A stretch of 64,000 bases of DNA from Ephydatia muelleri (GCA_013339895.1 JABACO010000008.1:2525618-2589617), one strand, 5' to 3'; numbered from the stretch's first letter, positions 45,901-54,072 are shown. The notes: a model not told the origin generated them from the letters alone. Translations and numbers: made by a program.

Positions 45901-47990
45901 TAAATAATTTCAAACCATTCATTCAGATTCAGTGACCACCAATGTATTGAATAATTATTAATAACCATAACACATAATACTTGGCTAAAATTAATTTATT
46001 TTTATTATAATAATATACAGTTACAATTATTAAACATAATAATAATAATTAACTGGTTTAATTGCAGAGTTATTAATAATCAAACATTTAGTTTTCAGGC
46101 AATGAGTAGTTTTGCATGTTTATCATTTATAATTTGAATGTCTTCCTATTTGAACTGGTTATTAATTATCCACTAACATTACTACTTGTGGTAAATTATT
46201 ATCAAATTTTCCTTCATTGTGGGACACCCCTGTATTTTTGCCTACCGAGAGGCTTACTTGTGTGTCAACATATTTATCTCAACATCCTGCACTTACGGCA
46301 GAATCGCTCCAGAGTCTGTGTCCAGCACAAAATGTCACCAGTGGCATGTTTATTACATAGTCCGAGACATGAGCACTGCTAAATTCTTGTGCCCAAACTT
46401 GAGAAGACGTGTTTACTTTCAAGCTCCACATGTCTCAACAGCCATTGGAACACACATATCCAGTCAGGTTCCCTAATTCTTGGGTCGTTATTCACTGCCC
46501 TCTGACCTTTGCAGAAGTAGCTGCCAATCTGAGTTCAAAACTTAATATCGAAAGAAATGAAATGATGGGCAGTGAAATGATGTTTCTTTTCTAAATGTAG
46601 GCAGCTTGTCAATGATTCAATGATGTGTATGCTATTATCAGAACTTTTGTGATAAGTGTGGGAGAATCGTAGGATTGGAGATAAAGGTATTTACTTAACA
46701 GATAATAAGCCCAAATTTAACATTTCTGAGGGTGTGTTGTTTTGGTTTTGCATCCTGTAAAAACCCATGCTATCTCTGAACGTTTAGTTCGTCAAGTGGA
46801 GCAGCAAGTGAAAGTCATCCTTGATACCATCGCATTGGATGAGGCCAAGAAGAAAGAATTGATCAGAGGAGATGCTGTAGATAAAGCTGAACAGCTTAGT
46901 AAGCTATACTCTAATGTGGATTGCAGTCAATTGTATGCATTACAGATCTAATTGTTAATACCAGTTGTTCTCAAATGAAAGCAAAACATTATTAATCGAT
47001 CTCTATTATAATCAGTTCATCAAGTAATAATAATGGTATACTTGTTAGATCAACAATCGCATAATTTTAATAAAATGTGATTAAATCAAATTGAAACAAT
47101 CGTAATCTATCATTATTATAACCTTAAATTTAAACCAGCTGCCATATTGTTCACTGGGTCTAATGATTACTACTTGGGAATTGCAATACTTACATGAAAA
47201 TTAAAAATGTTAATTAATATCCAGCAAACTGTCATCAGTTATAAATGAACAGGTAAGCGTACTACAGGGTATTTGTATATGTACAAGTGCTGTGAATTGG
47301 CCAGCATAAAATGTCAATACATGCTTTACATATACATGTACATCTGCAGCTGATGCTACAAATCTATAGGAAGTATCAACAGCTATGGTGCCAGGAGTAC
47401 ACACACTTTGATTGCCAGGATGAACTCCTTCCAAACATTACCATACTATGTAATTTATAACTAGATATAGTTAAAGTGGTCATGATGTCGCTTGCAATGA
47501 ATCACCAAATTGTTACCAAGTACTACTACATGATTTCTACAATTTTAAATCCTATCTCCAATATGTAATCATAAGTAAGAGTAACAAACTACTCCCAAAC
47601 TCTAGTGATCATCAAAGCAGGCATGTAATCAAGCTTCCAAAATTAAATCAAAAATTTGGGCTGTAATGACTCACCATTGAGTTCTTTGAAATTTAGTTGA
47701 ACTTATTTAAAGGCTACTAAATAGTGTATAGTTATAACCATTCATTCATCATGAATATTGGGGTCACAATTTCCATTGGTTTTACCCTGTTTAATGTTTA
47801 TCATAATCTAAATTTACTAGTTTAGACAGGTTATAAATAACAGTCGATATCAATAACTGTTTATTCATGTTCTGTTGAATTGCATTAACTGTTGGATTTT
47901 GTTGTCACAGAGCAAGTGAGACTTGTTCAAGAGAAGTTGGACGCTTTCAAAGAAGCTCTGATGAAGCAACAAAAGAGAACTATGGCATAG
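15980..47990 (+). CDS. OPA1: OPA1, mitochondrial dynamin-like GTPase (5' exons not found)
   Basis: Twenty-three exons with GT-AG borders: 15980-16056, 17410-17527, 17601-17675, 22661-22732, 27367-27422, 27562-27605, 27742-27804, 28423-28490, 29335-29407, 29481-29553, 30046-30161, 30449-30513, 31429-31505, 33585-33674, 35935-36010, 40387-40538, 44369-44560, 44806-44859, 44914-45000, 45072-45179, 45339-45432, 46731-46898 (start uncertain), 47911-47990 with the TAG stop. They encode about 692 residues. GTPase motifs: GDQSSGKT, the threonine of MMTRSPV, DLPG and [29 protein letters not shown] and [15 protein letters not shown] are typical of OPA1. The stalk, the paddle ([13 protein letters not shown]...ALVGP) and the C-terminal helix ([11 protein letters not shown]) follow. 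OPA1 fuses inner mitochondrial membranes and shapes cristae. The targeting and transmembrane exons are not recognised upstream. All phases agree except a one-base break in exon 16. Confidence 0.95.
16100..16358 (+). mobile_element. MITE with 26-bp inverted ends, in OPA1 intron 1
   Basis: The left end GGGATCGTTTCTGCAAAAAG and the right end (reverse complement GGGATTGTTTCCATGAAAGG) are inverted repeats continuing with GACCTA. A second, right-truncated copy lies at 59111-59297. No protein is encoded and no clear target duplication is seen. It begins 44 bases after an OPA1 exon. Confidence 0.65.
16359..18662. other. OPA1 introns and exons 2-3; no other gene seen
   Basis: Outside OPA1 exons 2 and 3 I see no second gene. 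There is a perfect hairpin at 17921-17946 and many ACATGT/TGTACA motifs. An open stretch near 17950-18142 (plus) has no recognised domain. Confidence 0.45.
17921..17946 (+). repeat. Perfect hairpin, 11-bp arms, 4-bp loop
   Basis: AGAATCTTGCA, a TCCT loop, then TGCAAGATTCT. It lies inside an OPA1 intron. Its role is unknown. Confidence 0.7.
18663..19059. mobile_element. Foldback element, about 190-bp inverted arms
   Basis: The left arm starts AACCTGCACAGG and the right arm ends CCTGTGCTGGGTT. Both arms carry the same series of blocks: GGCATGGTTTTTCAGGGTGG, GGGAATAGYGTAAAAACCAT and GTCTTGTCCTGGTTTTGTC. The arms pair almost to the centre (CATGTTGAAG...CTTCAACATG), so the whole unit is one imperfect hairpin. 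It encodes nothing. It lies in OPA1 intron 3, beside the broken Ty3 element. Confidence 0.8.
19557..22317 (-). pseudogene. Decayed Ty3/gypsy element inside OPA1 intron 3
   Basis: Minus-strand pieces in order: gag (22317-21859, [19 protein letters not shown] ... [20 protein letters not shown]), gag C-terminus (21840-21580), protease end (21324-21130, [11 protein letters not shown]), RT (21090-20250, with [12 protein letters not shown] and YVDDIVVSG), and RNase H (20226-19945, [17 protein letters not shown] and [13 protein letters not shown]). RNase H follows RT directly, the standard order, unlike the Gmr1-like element. Frames change at least five times. No integrase is recognised before 19557, and no LTRs were found. 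OPA1 is on the opposite strand, so the element is antisense to its host gene. Confidence 0.85.
23489..23523 (+). repeat. Palindromic CGGGGTATACC repeat, copy 1
   Basis: CCGGGGTATACCCTGTAAAT followed by ACGGAGTATACAACG. It is related in direct orientation to 24431-24465. Each copy is itself near-palindromic. It is preceded by TTAATCTCTTTCGTT, which recalls piggyBac-type ends, but no matching partner end is found. Confidence 0.5.
24431..24465 (+). repeat. Palindromic CGGGGTATACC repeat, copy 2
   Basis: ACGGGGTGTACCCCGTATAT followed by ACGGGGTATACCACG. It is preceded by TTA(A), as copy 1 is, 942 bp further along. Orientation is direct rather than inverted, so the pair does not bracket one element. 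Confidence 0.5.
24795..25290 (-). pseudogene. Remnant of an EHLNR/GLGAN-type uncharacterised protein
   Basis: Minus-strand frames read [20 protein letters not shown], then [19 protein letters not shown] and [11 protein letters not shown], and finally [16 protein letters not shown]. The end resembles EHLNR.AK..I.GLGANKT of multi-copy uncharacterised animal proteins, possibly the DUF6589 group. The family name is from memory and uncertain; the frames are broken. Confidence 0.4.
25592..26565 (-). pseudogene. Remnant of a restriction-like-endonuclease retroelement
   Basis: The upstream part (26419-26114) reads [38 protein letters not shown], then [14 protein letters not shown] and [10 protein letters not shown]-x-C-x7-8-H-x4-C followed by RHN is like the zinc motif before the endonuclease of R2-type elements. 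The downstream part (25924-25592) reads [20 protein letters not shown] and [19 protein letters not shown], the usual C-terminal end of this invertebrate family. RT itself is not seen, and frames change between the two parts. The retroelement link is inferred from remembered homologues. Confidence 0.65.
26566..33584. other. OPA1 exons 5-13 with small introns; no other gene seen
   Basis: Apart from OPA1 exons, this stretch holds (CA)n microsatellites near 27332-27349 and 27530-27552, a poly-T run near 28252-28261 and many TACATGTA clusters. The longer unassigned open frames, such as those near 28002-28391 and 29834-30229, overlap introns and exon shadows and have no protein-like pattern. Confidence 0.5.
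34225..34820 (-). pseudogene. DIRS/Crypton-like tyrosine recombinase remnant
   Basis: The minus strand reads [34 protein letters not shown] and [20 protein letters not shown], then in another frame [20 protein letters not shown] and LFKRHW. This is the standard order of a tyrosine recombinase: box I arginine (RYDE), KxDQYR, and box II ([27 protein letters not shown]). The box II arginine is tryptophan here (HSIW), so it is inactive. It lies in the OPA1 intron between exons 14 and 15. Confidence 0.7.
35274..35708. mobile_element. Second foldback element, about 215-bp inverted arms
   Basis: The left arm (CCTGGGTGAAAAAAGTAGCA, then ACATAGAATGTG) pairs with the right arm (CACATTCTATGTGC and CGCTACTTATTTCATCTGGG). 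Inner blocks such as GTTAAGTGCAAGCACC and GGTGCTAGTACTTAA also pair. The centre is at about 35500-35535. It shares no obvious sequence with the foldback element at 18663-19059. No coding capacity. Confidence 0.7.
36011..38461. other. OPA1 intron 15, left part; no gene seen
   Basis: Nothing beyond short frames and the small tandem repeat at 36685-36741. Confidence 0.45.
36685..36741 (+). repeat. Short tandem repeat, period about 22 bp, 2.5 copies
   Basis: CTTGTTGCGTCTCCAGTGAC is repeated with small changes as TTGTTGCGTCTCCCAGTGAC and then TTTGTTGCG. Confidence 0.7.
38462..38990 (-). pseudogene. DIRS-like gag remnant
   Basis: Minus-strand blocks in order: [52 protein letters not shown], a basic run ([17 protein letters not shown], in a shifted frame) and [15 protein letters not shown]. 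The order QYKF, KLIK.ADRS..GW..V.EYE, SEDEK and a zinc knuckle is the pattern I associate with gag of DIRS-type elements in invertebrates. The final cysteine of the knuckle is missing and frames change. Confidence 0.5.
39060..39517 (-). pseudogene. Ty3/gypsy gag remnant
   Basis: From the ATG at 39517 the minus strand reads [20 protein letters not shown] and [13 protein letters not shown], then a stop, and in other frames LELRK and [11 protein letters not shown]. The pattern ([12 protein letters not shown]...LR.LS..C.FGD) is the capsid part of K02A2.6-like gag. It runs straight into the unrelated DIRS-like gag at about 39050, so the two remnants are nested or were joined by deletion. Confidence 0.65.
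39526..39544 (-). other. Primer-binding-site-like sequence of the Ty3 gag remnant
   Basis: The minus strand reads TGGTATCAGAAGTGAGATC, nine bases upstream of the gag ATG, and follows ...GCATAACA, an LTR-type CA end. It has the TGG-start shape of a tRNA primer site; the tRNA is not assigned with confidence. Confidence 0.5.
39545..40386. other. Possible LTR start, then intron; no gene seen
   Basis: TGTTATGCTTGCGCAGCG at 39545 may open an LTR belonging to the gag remnant; its far end is not defined. The rest is OPA1 intron. Confidence 0.35.
40437..40445 (+). other. One-base frame break in OPA1 exon 16
   Basis: Exon 16 (40387-40538) starts in frame as [18 protein letters not shown] and ends in the next frame as [20 protein letters not shown] and QEHKW. 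Together these align over about 44 residues with the matching part of human OPA1. Adding one base near 40440 makes the exon 153 nt, which fits the phase-0 borders on both sides. No intron fits in the gap. A consensus error or an allelic deletion is most likely. Confidence 0.75.
40539..42454. other. OPA1 intron 16, left part; no gene seen
   Basis: A plus-strand frame at 42139-42486 has hydrophobic stretches but no recognised domain, and it lies opposite the transposase remnant. I leave it unassigned. Confidence 0.4.
42455..42958 (-). CDS. Pogo/Tigger-like transposase, N-terminal part, 167 aa
   Basis: The open frame starts at the ATG at 42958. It has a helix-turn-helix-like start ([20 protein letters not shown]), then [38 protein letters not shown] and [17 protein letters not shown]. 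This matches the DNA-binding half (HTH plus CENP-B-type) of pogo-like proteins common in sponges and cnidarians. The DDE catalytic domain should follow, but the frame ends after a short unrelated tail. It lies antisense within OPA1 intron 16. It is either a truncated transposase or an exon of a domesticated gene. Confidence 0.6.
   Translation of the reverse strand: MALTTVHHCEIGKYTSEVGIADACKKFHIPRTTARHLKNTYMKEKENAKGLPLVSLNRCKCGRPTILGASMDDKVCQYVKALCGAGGVVNGKIVRAVAHALLLFYNPSIGLGNESGEHVAVTKAVSRSIFRKLGYTKRKGTKTAKKTSLRFYNTTMCTIAISILMFH
42959..44368. other. OPA1 intron 16, right part; one tandem repeat
   Basis: No gene is seen. A three-fold repeat of TAAAAATAACTTGCATGTA lies at about 44245-44312. 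Confidence 0.45.
44245..44312 (+). repeat. Tandem repeat of TAAAAATAACTTGCATGTA, three copies
   Basis: The copies begin at about 44246, 44276 and 44294. Spacing is uneven because the first includes an extra TGTCAATATCTG. Confidence 0.75.
45433..46730. other. OPA1 intron 21; no gene seen
   Basis: A very AT-rich stretch lies near 45930-46210. The acceptor of the next OPA1 exon is uncertain: no AG lies close to the conserved start ([10 protein letters not shown]), and the nearest in-frame AG is at 46729-46730. Confidence 0.45.
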
Positions 47991-48769
47991 TAATATTGTA
48001 CACTGTAGCTTTCATGTGATACTTTGACGTGACGATTATACAAACTGTATGTCAAAACCAACAAAGGAAGATTTAATTTGGGTATTGTCCTTGGTTATTA
48101 TGTATTTACTGATGAAGAATTAGGCATGACATATAATACTGCATCAAATTAATTTATTACATAACGGATGTCACTACAATGGCATCAAGCTTAAGCCCAC
48201 GCTGGGGCTGGGTCTTAGTTCTATCTCTCATTATGTCTGTGCTGCGTATATTGCACATTTGTTCTTCTGGACATTGCAATTCAGGTAATGTGCACCTCAA
48301 CTGTGCAGCAGATGTTAATAACAATCAGGTTTAAGTTTCTTGTAGGAATACTGCCAGCTCCTTATCCACATACCGACCTTTACTCAGAAAGATTTGGCAT
48401 CTAGAGTGGATCACCTTCTATTTCTAATTAATCATAAATCCTTCCCAGCTGATAAAGCCCACCTTTTTATTTCCACATGCTTTGAGTAAGCCCTTTGTAG
48501 GTCTAGGCCTATACCTTAAATCGGATGAGTACATTACTTCTATTTGGTGGTGGCTAGGTCTGCACATATCTCACTGTTCACAGTGTGCACTTTGTCCTAG
48601 TAGATTTTTAGATCCTTTGCCTCACGTGCCACAACAAATTCAGAGATATCTTAATTGGCTGAGTCATTTCATCATGCACATCTGTCAGTCCAAGTGGAAG
48701 TAGGCTTGGGACTTATATAAGGTCTTGATCAGCTGACAACCTAGTATGGATTGGAATACAAGAAGGCAG
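46899..48769. other. OPA1 last intron, stop and downstream; no further gene seen
   Basis: Apart from the last OPA1 exon (47911-47990) no gene is seen. No clear AATAAA follows the OPA1 stop within 150 bases, so its 3' end cannot be placed. Confidence 0.45.
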
Positions 48770-49060
48770 ACACTTTTGACAACTGTGTTGTTTTACCGCT
48801 TAATACAAATATGTTGTCTGCAGTGGGAGCATCAGCAGTCTTACAAGCAGCTGAACTGAGGAAGTACACCACCAATGATACCAAGTGTGCTGAGTTGGGT
48901 GGGCTTGCATCCCACTTGTGGTAGAATCATATAGGGCAGGGAGGTGAGCAGTGTTTTTCTAATTTGGCACCAAGGCTTGGCATACATTCATCAAGATCTC
49001 AAGACACAAGACTGTATTAGTGAGGGCCAAAGCTAGGGCCAGGTCCTAATGCGTACAACT
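48770..49060 (+). pseudogene. Remnant of a REL-endonuclease retroelement C-terminus
   Basis: One frame reads VGASAVLQAAELRKYTTNDT and KCAELGGLASHLW-stop, and continues in another frame with EQCFSNLAPRLGIHSS. It is a decayed relative of the intact domain at 59573-60013 (SSGVAAQASEIRKHNSND, AKCVELGWVCIPLVVETY). Confidence 0.6.
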
Positions 49061-49351
49061 ATGTTTGAAAATTTTAACGGATCATGCATTTGGGTATAGA
49101 AAATTCATCGGGAGAACACAAATCTTGTACAAAGCTTGGCCGCTGAATGCGTTTCTTTAAAAACCCAGAACAGGACCAATAATTAATGTTGCAGGCTTCA
49201 ATGACGCCAGGAATGGTCGAGCATACATTGTACCAGTTTATAATATACCTCCCCAGTGAATTCTACAATAGCTAATTTTTATCCTATAGCAAGGCTTTTA
49301 TTTTCATAACAAAACTACAGCATTTATTGCATGTGTAGACATTATACGGAA

Positions 49352-49456
49352 CGATTTTGATGTTTCGAACTTGAGCAAAATTTAATGCGGTTCGTTCACG
49401 TACTGTAAAACTGTACTTAGTAAATCAAATCGTGCACGAGTTCGAAACATCAATCG
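49352..49456 (+). repeat. Inverted repeat upstream of the receptor gene
   Basis: CGATTTTGATGTTTCGAACT (49352-49371) pairs with AGTTCGAAACATCAATCG (49439-49456), with a 2-base gap. The loop is 67 bases. It may be a small foldback element or part of the receptor's upstream region. Confidence 0.7.
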
Positions 49457-49492
49457 TAGCTTTTCAAATCTATCAGCACCATTATCATCAAC

Positions 49493-49516
49493 GCTCATCG
49501 AATGGCGTAACTGTTT
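49493..49516 (+). repeat. 24-bp direct repeat, copy upstream of the receptor
   Basis: It is identical to 49766-49789, which lies inside the receptor's coding sequence, 273 bp away. The core is TCGAATGGCGTAACTGTTT. Confidence 0.9.
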
Positions 49517-49704
49517 CAAACGATCGATCGATATTCAAATCGCACCAGTACTAACTGGGGCTGATATTGTGCGACATTAATGTGTGTCACGCCTTCCTGG
49601 TAGGTGTCTTGACTCTGACGTCATATCAATCACCCCACCCATCCCAAAAATAAGGTCAAGGAGGAGATTGAAAAGTAATAACGCTCGAGAAAAGGCCGTA
49701 ATCG

Positions 49705-50646
49705 ATGGCGGGATGTAACAATTCCACAGACGGTGTTTACGACACACTGTCATTGGTAATTTTGAGCTCATCGAATGGCGTAACTGTTTTTGTTTGCTTC
49801 TTTGCTATCCTGGTCACTGTATTCTTGGGTTTGTTTCGTCAGACGGTCTATCGCCTAGCTCTGTATCAAGTGCTGGCAGCCATAGAAGTTGGAATGGTTC
49901 TCATTGCTCAGATACACCTCCTGAACGACCCCGATGGTTCCTTCTGCATTGCCATGGCATTTTTATTTACGCAGGCAATGTGGGCTAAGCTGATTTTAAC
50001 AATATGGGTCACATTTCATCTCGTCGCCTTTGCCGTATTTCACAAGAATTTTAAGAAGCTGGAAATATTCTATTTAATAACCACCTTGTTATTCTCGTGT
50101 TTAGTAGCCAGCCTACCTTTCACAACGCAATCTTACGGATTATCTGGATCATGGTGCTGGATAGAGGACACCGAAGACAACTGTGAGAAAGGGACGAAAG
50201 ATACCCGAGGAATTATTGAACAGTTTGCGCTGTGGTTTGGCCCTTCAACCGCCATTCTGCTAACCACAGTACTCGCAATGATTGTTATGCTGGTTGTGCT
50301 AGCGAAGCGATCGCGCCCCAGATCGGAAAATAACACGACGATTACCGTTACAGGACATTATCAGAACAGGAAAGCGCTGAAGCAATTGCTCCCACTCGCT
50401 GCCTACCCTATTCTGTTCTGCCTGTTCAATATGTTTCCACTTGCAGACTACCTATACGATGCCCTACACACATCAGCAAATGAAAGTATACTCGAGTCTG
50501 TGTCTGCAGTTTGTAATGCTGGACTGGGCTTCTCAACAGGAATGGCTCTCATTCTACACATCATTATGTCTAAATTCTTAGCTAGAAATCGAAAATATGT
50601 TTCAGAATCAGGGAATTACGGATATGGAGCTATCCAGCATGCTTGA
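49705..50646 (+). CDS. Intronless seven-transmembrane receptor, cAMP-receptor-like
   Basis: The 313-residue frame has seven hydrophobic segments at about residues 15-44, 50-73, 80-110, 118-140, 170-200, 223-252 and 262-290. The N-terminus is short, with two overlapping N-glycosylation sites (N5, N6). C81 at the top of TM3 and C151 or C160 in the second outer loop (WCWIEDTEDNC) can form the standard disulfide. GSWCWI before TM5 and the overall spacing recall Dictyostelium cAMP-type receptors and class B-like (GPR157-like) receptors, which occur in sponges. The tail is short and ends QHA. It would sit in the plasma membrane and signal through G proteins; the ligand is unknown. A poly(A) signal follows at 50738. 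It has no introns, unlike OPA1 and OAT. Confidence 0.8.
   Translation: MAGCNNSTDGVYDTLSLVILSSSNGVTVFVCFFAILVTVFLGLFRQTVYRLALYQVLAAIEVGMVLIAQIHLLNDPDGSFCIAMAFLFTQAMWAKLILTIWVTFHLVAFAVFHKNFKKLEIFYLITTLLFSCLVASLPFTTQSYGLSGSWCWIEDTEDNCEKGTKDTRGIIEQFALWFGPSTAILLTTVLAMIVMLVVLAKRSRPRSENNTTITVTGHYQNRKALKQLLPLAAYPILFCLFNMFPLADYLYDALHTSANESILESVSAVCNAGLGFSTGMALILHIIMSKFLARNRKYVSESGNYGYGAIQHA
49766..49789 (+). repeat. 24-bp direct repeat, copy in the receptor CDS
   Basis: It encodes part of TM1 (SSNGVTVF region). It is identical to 49493-49516. Confidence 0.9.
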
Positions 50647-50737
50647 TGTTGTAAATGTTGTCCTTGTGTATGTTTAACAATGGCATGTTTATAATTGTTG
50701 GTATTTATTGTGTCCGAATCAAATTTTGAAAAGTTCA

Positions 50738-50743
50738 AATAAA
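50738..50743 (+). terminator. Poly(A) signal AATAAA of the receptor gene
   Basis: AATAAA lies 92 bases after the TGA stop (50644-50646), a normal distance for a short 3' UTR. Confidence 0.6.
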
Positions 50744-51469
50744 TGCACTACATTTTAAATCACAATTAGCGTTATGATGACAAATGTTTTTCAAGATGTC
50801 ATTGATTCTTATGACTATAATGGGTCTACAAACTCCAACATGCATGTGCACACACATTAGTACCTCAACATCAAAACTCACAATAAGATAAACAGTTATT
50901 TATACCTTGGAAGACACACATACATTTGGTGCAAAGGCAACAAAATAAAGGTTGAGTGAGGTTGGATAGGATACTACAAAGAAACCTACAAATACATGTA
51001 CACTTTAGAGCTCTCTCCTAACATATGAAGTCAATTAAGAAATATGTCTTCAGTAGATTTCCTCATGCAATATTGCTAAGTTCCATTTTAAAATAGAACG
51101 ACATGTTTATGCATTTACTATTTGTATGTACTTACACACAAGTTGATTTGATACGTTAATTGACAAAAGACAAAGAACACTGAGCATTTTCATCAGATAC
51201 ATAGTGACAGTGTTACAAGAATTTGTGGGCATGGCACAATTTTGACAGTACACGTAGGTTCATCCCAGCTGCGCCGCTCTTAGCAGGGTAGGTCAATTTA
51301 CTATGGCACTGTTTTGGAATGATGCTAGGTAACAGCTTTCCATAACACCAAGATAGCATTGGCTGCAGTCACACTAATCACACACCACTCATATAGATGC
51401 CTCTGACCAGGCCTAGGGCCATTCTCCAACAGTCCATGATAACTGAGAACCTGTAGTAATAGGAAACTG
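50744..51469. other. No gene seen
   Basis: Only short frames lie between the receptor and the Ty3 remnant. Confidence 0.45.
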
Positions 51470-52860
51470 TGAACCCCAGAAAGAAGTTACAGCACTTTCT
51501 CTTTCTCTATACTGGAAATATAGAATGTCTGGTCCTTTCCTGGAGGGTCAACAGTTCATTGCCTATACTGATCACAAACCACTCATGTTCATAACATTTG
51601 AACATGTATGGTCAAGTTGACTATAACATAGCATCTCTGAATTCACAATGACATCTGGCTGATTCAAGGCAAGAAGCTGGCACTCTTGTCATGAGCCACC
51701 TTTGACTCCATTCAGATCAGGTTAGATTACTTTCCATGGCTGCTGATCAATAGAGGACAAGAGGTCCAAGTTTATTGCACCTCCAACTCCAGCCTCAAAG
51801 TTGAGGATGTCCCTTTCAAGGTACTCACTCCCCTGTACATGTCTAGACCACTGTACCCACTAGTTGAAAACAACCATTGTGGACCTGATCCTTTGGACCT
51901 GATCCAAGGGTTTTAGTACGAGAAAGCCTGGTCTGCAGGGGAATGTGCATCCGATGTTGAACTTTGAAGCTTCAAAAGCAATTCAAAGCCACATTCTCAA
52001 CAAGTTCAGTGTTCCTCATCATAGTTTAGAACCTGGATCTTGTGGGACCATTACCATCCTCCAATAGCTTCATCCACCTCAGCTCATCACAGTATCTTGC
52101 TGGACAAATGCCATTCCCCTCAATAGCACAGCTACACCATAACACATGTCATCTGACCTGAGGAACAACCTAACACTTCCTTAGGTGCTGTGTAATATAA
52201 AATACACAGATGATCATTCCAAGGACCAAGTGTGTCCAGTTAGGTGAGCTCTTAAGGTTGACTTGAGGTGACAATGAAACCTCCATTGGATTGCGGGTAG
52301 TAGGCTGTGGTATGGTGTGGTGGAGCTGAGTTCTAACAGTTGGCCAATAGATGCACACAGTTGTGTGAGTGGAGTTGGTCTATGGTACCCTCTCACGGTG
52401 CCTGGGGATTCTAGCCACATAACGCAGCAGTTAGATCACCATCCTCAACTTCCAACAAGCACACCATTAGTCTGCACACTAGTCCCAACCTCCCAACATG
52501 GAGTTGCCTCCACCTCCATTCCTTACAACTTGCAACCAGTCCAGCTCATGAAAGAGTCCTAATGAAGGTCCCTTCAACGTACTTCAACAGGGCTGTCAAA
52601 CATTGGAGGACGGACGGAGACCATTTCAGTAGGCAGGCTTAACCTGCACATCTTGTGTTAGAGCACCCAGTCCAAGTCATAGAGCCAAGACCTCATAGAC
52701 AACCCCCACAGAAACTCCACCAGACACCTCTATGCATACTGACATAACACACCTTCCACATCATCAGGTCATGACATTCAACTGCGGCTCATTAAACCTC
52801 ATGAGCATACGCACGGGAGGGCCGTTCAAATGAAACCCCTCCCCTCCCCAAAGCGAAGTC
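51470..52860 (+). pseudogene. Decayed Ty3/gypsy pol, RNase H to C-terminus
   Basis: Plus-strand traces in order: FLEGQQFIAYTDHKPLMF (RNase H, 51520-51590), an integrase trace near 52000-52130 (GPLPPSNSF-like and NAIPLNSTATP), a Pro/Thr-rich stretch (52450-52560), PFNVLQQ (GPFKVLQR-like, 52569) and a tail resembling PAHL...PSPSHRAKTS. The order is RT/RH before integrase, the standard Ty3/gypsy layout. Many stops and shifts are present; RT itself is lost. Confidence 0.65.
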
Positions 52861-53690
52861 ACACACACCCTTGACCTTGTTTCATCCATATCCTTGAAGG
52901 TTGTTGAAGGTACAAGTGGAGATTGTAATCCTGACATATCACATTCAATGTGCACAAAAGGATGAAAGTAGCAATGTCCAAAATGGTAGATTTTTCTGCT
53001 GCTGTATAGACTATTAATATTACGTAGTGGAATGGAAAGTGAAGTGTGGTTTTGTACTGAAACTTCATAGAATTATACAGCTCAATCATGTGTGAGTCCA
53101 TTAAACATTTTCTTAACACCCTGCTCAGGATCGCATGTTGCATGCATTAGTCAACTTCATAATAAGACAGAGCTGAGAAAAGATAGACTAATTTTGAACC
53201 TATTGCATATACATTATGATACTATGAAGATATCCATGAATAGAAAAGGACAGTATTCTTGTAATTCTCCAGCAGCTACCATATTATGTAAAAATATAAA
53301 CTTTGCTGCATTCTGAAATTGCATGCAAGAAATCAGTGAATACGAGTAAAGTAGCCACTCTTTGGGGCCACCAGAATCCTTTATACTGTAGTAGTTATGG
53401 TTGGGACCACACCATTTTATTTGGTCTGGTCCCCCTTTTGTGAGAGTGTATACGGCTATTGTTTAACTATTATGTCACCTTTTAATAAAATCCGACCTTT
53501 TTTTCTTAATGTCAGCAAACTCCCATGCATCTCGGTTCGGGGGATGTAAGCGAACCTTGTGACTATGTGGTCACGTGATTTGATTTGTATAGAGGAATAT
53601 GTTAATGACTCAATATCATCTACTGCTAGATTTTAAGCAATAAGTGTACACTAGAAACTTGGCGTTTGTTCCATTAACAAGTGCTTGCAC
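52861..53690. other. No gene seen
   Basis: Short frames only. A CACGTGATT motif near 53572-53580 precedes the small candidate gene. Confidence 0.4.
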
Positions 53691-53698
53691 TATAAAAA
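53691..53698 (+). promoter_or_regulatory. Candidate TATA box of the small gene
   Basis: TATAAAAA preceded by GCAC lies 80-87 bases upstream of the first ATG of the small frame at 53778. Confidence 0.4.
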
Positions 53699-53777
53699 TA
53701 ATAAGTTCGTAGCCATAGCGCTCCATCACTTCCATGTTACGCAGCAATCAAATTAATATGGTATTCTCTTCGTACAT

Positions 53778-53966
53778 GTGACTAATATAATCAATGGCAT
53801 GGGTTCTCAGTTGTCCAGTCCTTATTATGCCCGACTATCACAAGATGTTGGATTTTCCTCCGACAGAGCGGAAGCTTTGATATGTAAGGGCACCGAACTA
53901 ACTGTGATCTGCAGCGACGCGATGCAACGTCTCGAATTGTTGTACGTGTTGAATCGCAAAACTTAA
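53778..53966 (+). CDS. Possible small single-exon gene, 62 aa, unrecognised
   Basis: The frame encodes MTNIINGMGSQLSSPYYARL through LELLYVLNRKT. An internal ATG at 53799 would give 55 residues. It is richer in GC than its surroundings, has a TATA-like element 80 bases upstream and AATAAA 101 bases after the stop. No domain is recognised; it has no signal peptide or membrane segment. One or two out-of-frame ATGs lie between the TATA box and this start, which weakens the case. It could equally be a lone exon or a chance frame. Confidence 0.35.
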   Translation: MTNIINGMGSQLSSPYYARLSQDVGFSSDRAEALICKGTELTVICSDAMQRLELLYVLNRKT

Positions 53967-54066
53967 CGTGCAGAAACAATATTAATGCTTGATTGGGGGG
54001 GAGGGGAGGGGGTATGTCATTGTGTAACGAATCATGCATTGGTTTAACGCGTGCGTTTTGGTGTGA

Positions 54067-54072
54067 AATAAA
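54067..54072 (+). terminator. Poly(A)-signal-like AATAAA after the small frame
   Basis: GAAATAAAAACACG context, 101 bases after the TAA of the small frame. Confidence 0.35.
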
